From the NCBI GenBank assembly GCA_964524835.1, contig CAZGEG010000005.1, positions 62,001-126,000 on the forward strand: a stretch of 64,000 nt of DNA. The letters run 5' to 3'. The first letter of the stretch is position 1, and each line of letters begins with the position of its first letter. Source of the stretch: JACRCG01 sp964524835 (GTDB taxonomy: Bacteria; Desulfobacterota; Desulfuromonadia; Geobacterales; Pseudopelobacteraceae). The notes below the pieces were generated by a model, which saw only the letters and a list, made by a program, of their open reading frames with translations, was not told the origin of the DNA and made no database searches. Below, piece by piece: positions 57,971 through 64,000 of this stretch. The translations under genes and the position numbers were made by a program.

Positions 57971-58870
57971 TCAGGCGGTCATGGTATTGAACAGCAGATC
58001 GACTTCCTGGCTGATAACTTCATATTCTTCATCAAGATCCGACAGGAAATGCTCAAGGCTTGATGCTGATACATCCGGAGCAAGCTGTTTAAATACTTTC
58101 CAGGCATTCTCTTCCGACCGTCCCGGAATGCTCGCCTGGGCGACGCTGTCGGAAGAGCTGTGCGACAGGCAGTAAAAATCGGCCAAGGACACGATAGCCG
58201 TCAGCAGCGGGTCTTCCGTGGCCATTTCCGAGGAGTGGTGGTAGGAGATTACGTCACAGTACATCGACGGAAAGTTCCAGCGCTGGGCCAGGCAGAGCCC
58301 GACTTCGCAGTGGGTGGTGCCGAAATACTCATATTCGGCCTCGTAGGTGGTGAAGCTGGTGTTTTTTATGCTGGCCAGCATCTGGCCGTACTCGTCCTTG
58401 CAGTAATGCCCCAGAAAAACTTTGCCAATGTCGTGGAGAATGCCGACCAGATACGCCTTTTCCACATCCGGATAATCAACCTGGCGCGCGATGCGCCGCG
58501 AAATGGCCCCCACACTGAAAGAGTGCATCCAGAACATCTTCATGTCGAAGGGTTGTTCCTTCTCCCTGAAACCGTCAACGAAGTAACTGGTCAGGATCAT
58601 CTCGCGCACGCTTTTGAAGCCAAGAAAGAGAAGGGCGCGCTTGACCGACGTAATCTGGCTGTTGGTGCGATATAAAGGGGAGTTGACAACCCTGATCACC
58701 CTGGCGGCCAGAACCTGATCGGACAGAATCAGGTCAGCTATTTCATCCGGGTCTGCCTCCTGGTTATCGAGCATGGAGGCAACTTTGGACACAATGGCCG
58801 GAATCGTCGGCAGATCGCTGACATCCTTGAAAAGCCTGCGGGCTTTTATCATCATTGTTACTTTTTCCAC
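57971..58870 (-). CDS. HDOD domain protein
   Basis: A 299-residue HDOD protein: KDVSDLPTIPAIVSKVASML at the N-terminus, LILSDQVLAARVIRVVNSPL and the HD-like ILHDIGKVFLGHYC. HDOD proteins are signalling scaffolds related to HD phosphohydrolases and are abundant in Geobacter. The start is GTG at 58870 preceded by GAGAGGAG; the alternative ATG is five codons in with no better site. It lies 15 bases after ligA on the same strand. Confidence 0.88.
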   Translation of the reverse strand: MEKVTMMIKARRLFKDVSDLPTIPAIVSKVASMLDNQEADPDEIADLILSDQVLAARVIRVVNSPLYRTNSQITSVKRALLFLGFKSVREMILTSYFVDGFREKEQPFDMKMFWMHSFSVGAISRRIARQVDYPDVEKAYLVGILHDIGKVFLGHYCKDEYGQMLASIKNTSFTTYEAEYEYFGTTHCEVGLCLAQRWNFPSMYCDVISYHHSSEMATEDPLLTAIVSLADFYCLSHSSSDSVAQASIPGRSEENAWKVFKQLAPDVSASSLEHFLSDLDEEYEVISQEVDLLFNTMTA

Positions 58871-58885
58871 AAATGACTCCTCTCG

Positions 58886-60928
58886 TCAGGACGTTTCCAG
58901 CAGATTCAGGAATTCTTCCTCGCCAAGTACAGCGATGCCCAGTTCCCGGGCTTTGGTCAGCTTGCTGCCTGCATCATCTCCTGCAACGACATAATCCGTT
59001 TTTCGCGAAACAGACCCTACCACATTTCCCCCCTGATCCTCTACCAGTTTTCTGGCATAATCACGGCTGAACCGGGTCAGGGTTCCGGTAAAGACAAAAT
59101 TACGGCCGCTCAGACGCCCTCCGACCGTTTTGGCTACCGCCGCCGGACATACGCCCAGCTCCCGCAACTGGCCGATAACGGCACGATTGCCGGGATTGTT
59201 GAAAAACGTGACGATGCTCTGGGCAACGGTTGCCCCGATATCGCGTACGGAGACAAGCTCCTCGACCGTTGTCCGTTCAAGATCGTCAAGACTGCCAAAC
59301 GCCTGGGCCAGAGCTTTGGCGGTGCGTTCGCCGACATGACGGATCCCGAGTGCAAAAACAAAACGGGACAGATCGCAGGTTTTGCTGGCCTCAAGCGCAG
59401 CCAGCAGATTGGAGGCCAACTTTTCCCCCATACGCTCGAAGAGCATGAAATCGTCTTTGGTAAGCCGATAGAGGTCCGCAACAGTGTGGACCAGGCCAAG
59501 TGAAAGGAGCTGTTCGACGGCTTTCTCCCCCAACCCTTCAATATCCATGGCGCCGCGCGAAGCAAAGTGTCTGATCGATTCGCGAATCTGCGGCGGGCAG
59601 GAGATTCCCATACAGCGCAGCGCGACTTCATCGGCTATCCGGACAACGGGAGAGCCGCACTCCGGGCACGTCTGCGGCGGCGGTACTATCAGCTCGGAAC
59701 CGTTCCGGCATTCTACGACCACCCTGACCACTGCCGGAATAACGTCACCGGCACGTTCAACTACGACGGTGTCGCCGATCCGGATATCCTTGGCCGCCAG
59801 TTCGTCCCAATTGTGCAGCGTAGCGCGGGAAACGGTCACGCCGGATATTTCGACCGGCCTGAGCTGGGCAACCGGAGTGATGACACCGGTACGGCCGACC
59901 GATAGTAAAATGCCCTCCAGCTCCGTTTCTGCCTGGCGCGGCGGAAATTTGCAGGCAATCGCCCAGAGCGGCGAACGGCTCTTTTCGCCCAACTCGCGCT
60001 GGAGGGCAAACGAATCCACCTTGACAACCGTTCCGTCGATTTCGTATGGGAGCATTTCCCGACGTTCCAAAAATTCACGGTAGTAGGCTACCGCCCCGTC
60101 AACATCCTCCACCCTGCGGGCCAGCGGATTGACCGGCAGTCCCCATCCGGCAGCAGTGTCCAAAAATTCGTGCTGAGATGAAAACGAAGCACCATTAACG
60201 CGGCCGGGTGCATAGCAATACATCGAAAGCGGCCGCCGAGCCGTTATCCGCGAATCAAGCTGCCGCAGCGAACCGGCGGCGGCATTGCGGGGATTGGCGA
60301 AGGGCGGTTCGCCATTCTCCTCCCGGTCGCGATTGATCTTCTGAAAGGCGTCCAGCGAGAGATACACTTCTCCGCGGACTTCGAGCAGTGCAGGCACCCC
60401 TTCGCCGGTCAGCCGCAGCGGCAGACCGCGCAGCGTCCTGATATTCTGCGTCACATCTTCGCCCGTGACTCCGTCACCACGGGTAGATGCGACAGTCAAC
60501 GTCCCATTTTCGTAGACCAGCTCGACCGCCAGGCCGTCCATCTTGGGCTCGCACATGTACGGTACCGATGAACCTTCCGCCAGTCCGAGCTCCTTCCTTA
60601 TCCTGGCATCTAGCTTTGCCCTGATTTCCTCATCATTGGTCGCATTTTCAAGGGAAAGCATCGGCAACTGGTGTGTAACCGTCCTGAAGCGGCCGACCGG
60701 CGCTCCACCAACCCGTTGCGTCGGGGAATCGGCACTCGCCAGTTCGGGATAGCGTTCCTCCAGGGCCGCAAGTTCGCGGAACATTGCATCATACTCGGCA
60801 TCGCCGATCTCCGGTGCATCCAGCTGGTAGTACAGCCGGTTATGGTAGTCGAGCAGGGCATGGAGTTCTTTAGCCCTGTTTTCAGCTTCCTGACGGGGGT
60901 CGGAATTCTCAAGAAGTGACATCTGCAT
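58886..60928 (-). CDS. ligA: NAD-dependent DNA ligase
   Basis: About 680 residues in the standard order: Ia domain (ALLDYHNRLYYQLDAPEIGD), adenylation domain with the nucleotide Lys in CEPKMDGLAVELVYENG, OB fold, a four-Cys zinc finger (CPECGSP and CMGISCPP), helix-hairpin-helix repeats (FALGIRHVGERTAKALAQA) and a C-terminal BRCT domain (RNFVFTGTLTRFSRDYARKL). It seals nicks during replication and repair. The start is uncertain: GAGGAA precedes the Met at 60928 or that at 60922, while 60955 has no ribosome site. Confidence 0.96.
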   Translation of the reverse strand: MQMSLLENSDPRQEAENRAKELHALLDYHNRLYYQLDAPEIGDAEYDAMFRELAALEERYPELASADSPTQRVGGAPVGRFRTVTHQLPMLSLENATNDEEIRAKLDARIRKELGLAEGSSVPYMCEPKMDGLAVELVYENGTLTVASTRGDGVTGEDVTQNIRTLRGLPLRLTGEGVPALLEVRGEVYLSLDAFQKINRDREENGEPPFANPRNAAAGSLRQLDSRITARRPLSMYCYAPGRVNGASFSSQHEFLDTAAGWGLPVNPLARRVEDVDGAVAYYREFLERREMLPYEIDGTVVKVDSFALQRELGEKSRSPLWAIACKFPPRQAETELEGILLSVGRTGVITPVAQLRPVEISGVTVSRATLHNWDELAAKDIRIGDTVVVERAGDVIPAVVRVVVECRNGSELIVPPPQTCPECGSPVVRIADEVALRCMGISCPPQIRESIRHFASRGAMDIEGLGEKAVEQLLSLGLVHTVADLYRLTKDDFMLFERMGEKLASNLLAALEASKTCDLSRFVFALGIRHVGERTAKALAQAFGSLDDLERTTVEELVSVRDIGATVAQSIVTFFNNPGNRAVIGQLRELGVCPAAVAKTVGGRLSGRNFVFTGTLTRFSRDYARKLVEDQGGNVVGSVSRKTDYVVAGDDAGSKLTKARELGIAVLGEEEFLNLLETS

Positions 60929-61013
60929 CTGGTTCCTCGCGGGATTGATTGACATCGCGACACGGTACAGTATTATGCAGACAATTTCAATCCTGACGGA
61001 GAAGCGCTACAGC

Positions 61014-61790
61014 ATGAAAAAATCGCAACTTGATGATCTATTTTCCTGGTTTGACAGCTATGTCGAACCGTTTCTGGCTACCGATGCTGAAGGCGTAAAA
61101 AATATCCGGCTCAAAATTGAGCATACGTGGAAAGTATGCGAGGCCATGGCGCAGCTGGCTGAGGGCGAGGATCTTTCGGAGAATGAATCACGCATAGCCG
61201 CTGCTGTCGCCCTGCTGCACGATGTCGGGCGCTTCCCGCAGTACCGTCGCTGGCGCACCTACTTAGACAGCGACTCGGACAACCATGCACGCCTTGCCAT
61301 CGATGTCATCCATGAAGAAAACCTTCTGGCGGGGTTTGATCCGGCCGAAGTGGTCCTGATAGAGGAGGCGGTACGCTTTCACAACCTGCTCTCGCCCCCC
61401 GCCAAGGTCAAATCACCCACCAGGCTGTACATCAACCTGATCCGGGACGCCGACAAGCTGGATATCTGGCGCGTATTCGTCGAACTGCAGGCACAACCGC
61501 CGGAAGAGCGGGCCTCGGCGGCATCGCTTGGATTGCCCGACCTTCCCGGAATGGTCTCCGCCCCCTGCATCGCGGCACTGAACTCCGGCTCGATCGTCCA
61601 CCTTGAAACCATCGCCTGTTTCAATGATTTCACGCTGCTGCAGATTTCATGGGCCTACGACCTTACCAGCGCCACGTCCCGCAGGCTGCTGCGCGAACGG
61701 GGGTATATCCCTGCGCTCGCAGCCTCCCTTCCGGAGCGGGTTGACATCCGCGAAGCCGTATCGAAGGCACTCGCCTCGCTTTCAGCTTGA
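61014..61790 (+). CDS. HD domain phosphohydrolase-like protein
   Basis: A 258-residue soluble protein with an HD metal site: HTWKVCEAMAQLAEG, LLHDVGRFPQYRRWRTY with the His-Asp pair, and YINLIRDADKLDIWRVF with the last Asp. Such stand-alone HD proteins hydrolyse nucleotides or phosphate esters; the substrate is unknown. The start at 61014 is supported by GGAGAAG. The upstream frame from 60945 overlaps the ligA start region. Divergent from ligA and 56 bases before the Lon-family gene. Confidence 0.85.
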   Translation: MKKSQLDDLFSWFDSYVEPFLATDAEGVKNIRLKIEHTWKVCEAMAQLAEGEDLSENESRIAAAVALLHDVGRFPQYRRWRTYLDSDSDNHARLAIDVIHEENLLAGFDPAEVVLIEEAVRFHNLLSPPAKVKSPTRLYINLIRDADKLDIWRVFVELQAQPPEERASAASLGLPDLPGMVSAPCIAALNSGSIVHLETIACFNDFTLLQISWAYDLTSATSRRLLRERGYIPALAASLPERVDIREAVSKALASLSA

Positions 61791-61846
61791 CATATCCGCA
61801 TCCTCTTTACACAATACCGCTTTGAACTTTCTTTAAGGAGACCTTG

Positions 61847-64000
61847 ATGTCCGAAAGCCGCCTCATACCTGTTGACAAACTGCGCTGGAACTGCGATCCG
61901 GACCTTCTCGGCTTCGAAACTACCGCGGAGCTTCCCGATTTCAATGATGCCATCGGCCAGAAGCGCGCGCTGCGCTCTATTGAATTCGGCCTGGGAGTTG
62001 AAGGCGCCGGTTTCAATCTGTACGTATCCGGTGAAACCGGTACCGGCCGTACATCCACCATTGCCAGCATCCTCAGCAAACGCGCCAAGAGCGAACCGCA
62101 GCCCCACGACTGGGTGTATGTCAATAATTTCAAGGATTCCGATTCCGCTATTTCACTCGATCTTCCTGCCGGAAAGGGGAGCGAGCTGGCGGCAGACATG
62201 AAGGAGTTGATCGAGGCCTTCAGGAAGGATATCCCCAAGGCGCTTGAAAGCAGCGAATATGAAAGCAGGCGTGCCGAACTGCTGGAGAGCTACCAGGCGG
62301 CTTCGAACGAACTATTCCAGGGCCTGGAAAGGGCGGCCGAAAAGGTCGGATTCTCACTGCAACGAACCGTCTCCGGACTTGTGATCGTACCACAGAAAGC
62401 CGGGCGGAACTATACCCAGGAAGAATATGATGCCCTCAACGAAAAAAAACGCGCAAAACTGGAGAAGCAGGGTAAGGAACTGACGGAACAGCTGAATGAA
62501 GTTCTCCGCCAGGTGCGCGAGCAGGAAAAGGTAACAAAGGACGCCCTGTCACAGGCCGACCGGGATGTCGGAATGTCCTGCCTGGGGCACCGCCTTGATC
62601 CGTTGCGGGAAAAATACCGCGATCTGGACAAGGTAACCGGCTACCTGGAGTCCGTCCAGGAGGATATACTGAACACCCTGGATGATTTCAAGCCGCAGAC
62701 TACCCAACCGCAGATTCCCGGTATCAAGCTGCCGCGTCAGGAGCCGACCTTTGACCGCTATCAGGTCAATGTACTGGTGGACAACAAGGACACGGACGGT
62801 GCTCCGGTGGTGTTCGAGTCAAACCCGACCTACAACAACCTCTTCGGGCGAATAGAGCACGTCATGCAGTACGGCGGCGTGGCGGTGACCGATTTCACCA
62901 TGATCCGCTCCGGAGCCCTGCATCGCGCCAACGGCGGCTATCTGGTCATCGATGCCCGTGAGGTGCTGATGAACCCTTTCGTCTGGGATTCCCTGAAGCG
63001 CAGCATCCGCAACAGCGAGATCAGAATCGAAGATGTTCTGGAGCAGTACCGTTTCATGACGATGGTTTCACTCAAACCGGAACCGGTCCGGATGCAAGTC
63101 AAGATCGTGCTGATCGGCACCCCTTGGATTTATTACCTCCTTTTCCACCTTGACCCGGACTATCGCAAGTTCTTTAAAGTTAAAGCGGAGTTTGACAGCC
63201 GTGTGGCCCGGACCCCGGAGATCATGAACGATTATTCCCTGTTTGTCGCCAGCCATTGCCGTACGGAGGGGCTGCTGCCGTTCCACAAAAGCGGAGTCGC
63301 CGCCCTGCTCGAACATGCCGCACGCATGACGGACGACCAGTCCAAGCTCTCATCCCAATTCATGGAAATTGCCGATTTCATCCGCGAAATAAGTTTCTGG
63401 GCCACGAAAGCCGGTCGGGCCATCATCAACGGCGACGATGTCCGTGCCGCCGCCGAGGAAAGCCTCTATCGTGTCAACCGGATTGAGGAGCGGATGCAGG
63501 AACTGTACGAGGACGGCACCATCATGGTCGATACCTCCGGGGCGGTAGTCGGACAGATCAACGGCCTCTCGGTCATCGGCCTCGGCGACCACACTTTCGG
63601 CCGCCCGACCCGCATCACCGCGACGGTCTATGCAGGACAGGACGGCATGGTCAACATCGAGCGGGAAGTAAAGCTTTCGGGCCCAATCCATGACAAGGGG
63701 GTTCTGATCCTGACCGGCTACCTGGGAGGGACCTTTGCGGCAGAACGGCCGCTGTCGCTGTCGGCATCGATCTGTTTCGAGCAGTCCTATGACGGCATCG
63801 AGGGGGACAGCGCCTCATCCACCGAACTCTACGCGCTCCTGTCGGCTCTTTCAGGAGTTGCGGTCAAACAGGGGATAGCGGTGACCGGCAGCGTCAATCA
63901 GCGCGGCATGGTGCAGCCGATAGGGGGCGTCAACCACAAGATCGAAGGGTTCTTTGCTGTATGCCGCGCCCAGGGGCTGAACGGAGAACAGGGGGTCATG
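61847..64000 (+). CDS. Lon-family ATP-dependent protease (LonB-like), cut by the window end
   Basis: The first 718 codons are visible with no stop. AAGGAG precedes ATG 61847. The N-terminal part has a P-loop-type YVSGETGTGRTSTIASIL (Arg replaces the usual Lys of GxGK), a long coiled coil (about 130-280) inserted in the AAA domain, and ALHRANGGYLVIDAREVL as Walker B region. The C-terminal S16 protease domain has the nucleophile Ser in EGDSASSTELYALLSALS and the Lys in IGGVNHKIEGFFAVC. This is the AAA_32/Lon_C type rather than classical Lon, and it lacks the LAN domain. The last residues lie beyond the window. Confidence 0.9.
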   Translation, partial: MSESRLIPVDKLRWNCDPDLLGFETTAELPDFNDAIGQKRALRSIEFGLGVEGAGFNLYVSGETGTGRTSTIASILSKRAKSEPQPHDWVYVNNFKDSDSAISLDLPAGKGSELAADMKELIEAFRKDIPKALESSEYESRRAELLESYQAASNELFQGLERAAEKVGFSLQRTVSGLVIVPQKAGRNYTQEEYDALNEKKRAKLEKQGKELTEQLNEVLRQVREQEKVTKDALSQADRDVGMSCLGHRLDPLREKYRDLDKVTGYLESVQEDILNTLDDFKPQTTQPQIPGIKLPRQEPTFDRYQVNVLVDNKDTDGAPVVFESNPTYNNLFGRIEHVMQYGGVAVTDFTMIRSGALHRANGGYLVIDAREVLMNPFVWDSLKRSIRNSEIRIEDVLEQYRFMTMVSLKPEPVRMQVKIVLIGTPWIYYLLFHLDPDYRKFFKVKAEFDSRVARTPEIMNDYSLFVASHCRTEGLLPFHKSGVAALLEHAARMTDDQSKLSSQFMEIADFIREISFWATKAGRAIINGDDVRAAAEESLYRVNRIEERMQELYEDGTIMVDTSGAVVGQINGLSVIGLGDHTFGRPTRITATVYAGQDGMVNIEREVKLSGPIHDKGVLILTGYLGGTFAAERPLSLSASICFEQSYDGIEGDSASSTELYALLSALSGVAVKQGIAVTGSVNQRGMVQPIGGVNHKIEGFFAVCRAQGLNGEQGVM

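Noticed and set aside
1..64000. tRNA, rRNA or CRISPR arrays
   Set aside because: No tRNA-like arms, rRNA conserved segments or regularly spaced repeats were found while reading; the short tandem repeats near the RAYT genes are not CRISPR-like.

Overview
The window looks like chromosome from a Geobacter-like bacterium (Desulfuromonadota, order Geobacterales). I infer this from the lysA-dapA-dapB-dapL lysine/diaminopimelate cluster using LL-diaminopimelate aminotransferase, c-type cytochromes (a P460-type and a tetraheme protein beside an NHL-repeat lipoprotein), DUF4388/PATAN and HDOD signalling proteins, a VC_2705-type symporter with a DUF4212 subunit, and above all an RNA leader that closely resembles the Geobacter 3',3'-cGAMP (GEMM-Ib) riboswitches. 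No rRNA, tRNA, CRISPR array or replication origin was seen.

Layout. 0-6 kb: three small unknown proteins (one Cys-rich and peptide-like), cytochrome P460, dodecin, a DUF4388/GAF-like protein, a sorbosone-dehydrogenase-like beta-propeller and a cold-shock protein. 6-9.5 kb: an envelope group (Tat-exported DUF882 peptidase, L,D-transpeptidase, D,D-carboxypeptidase) and an FMN reductase. 9.5-10.2 kb: fossils of an alcohol dehydrogenase and a divergent AraC regulator. 10.2-17.5 kb: quinone oxidoreductase, MipA/OmpV porin, then a minus-strand operon of L,D-transpeptidase, Lpp-like lipoprotein and a second L,D-transpeptidase behind a cGAMP-type riboswitch with an overlapping terminator, then a dihydrouridine synthase. 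17.5-19.4 kb: a MarR regulator with two matching operators serving itself and an NmrA/SnoaL operon. 19.5-26.5 kb: an unstable accessory zone with one intact and one broken REP-associated tyrosine transposase (RAYT), a dispersed repeat family, and intact, broken or truncated toxin-antitoxin genes. One of these pairs, a vapBC, sits inside the lysine operon (24.6-29.5 kb).

29.6-47.4 kb: a diguanylate cyclase, then a divergent histidine kinase and sigma54-type response regulator. These are followed by an inverted repeat, a good sigma54 promoter match, a small Cys-containing protein, and four secreted or surface proteins of the DUF11 kind, including a 1999-residue OmpA/beta-barrel protein and a 1705-residue tandem-repeat protein, closed by a strong terminator. 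47.4-64 kb: a pseudopilin, trmB, a DUF4212/sodium-solute symporter/DUF294 operon with a TIM-barrel isomerase, tonB-cbiA, a tetraheme cytochrome with an NHL lipoprotein, DUF1847, HDOD, ligA, an HD-domain protein and a Lon-family protease cut by the window end.

Two candidate systems stand out. The first is a cGAMP-responsive operon that would tether the outer membrane to peptidoglycan (Ldt-Lpp-Ldt). The second is a two-component/sigma54-controlled surface display locus in which the OmpA/beta-barrel protein may anchor or export the giant DUF11 repeat protein. All functions are inferred by reading the sequence; no database search was run.
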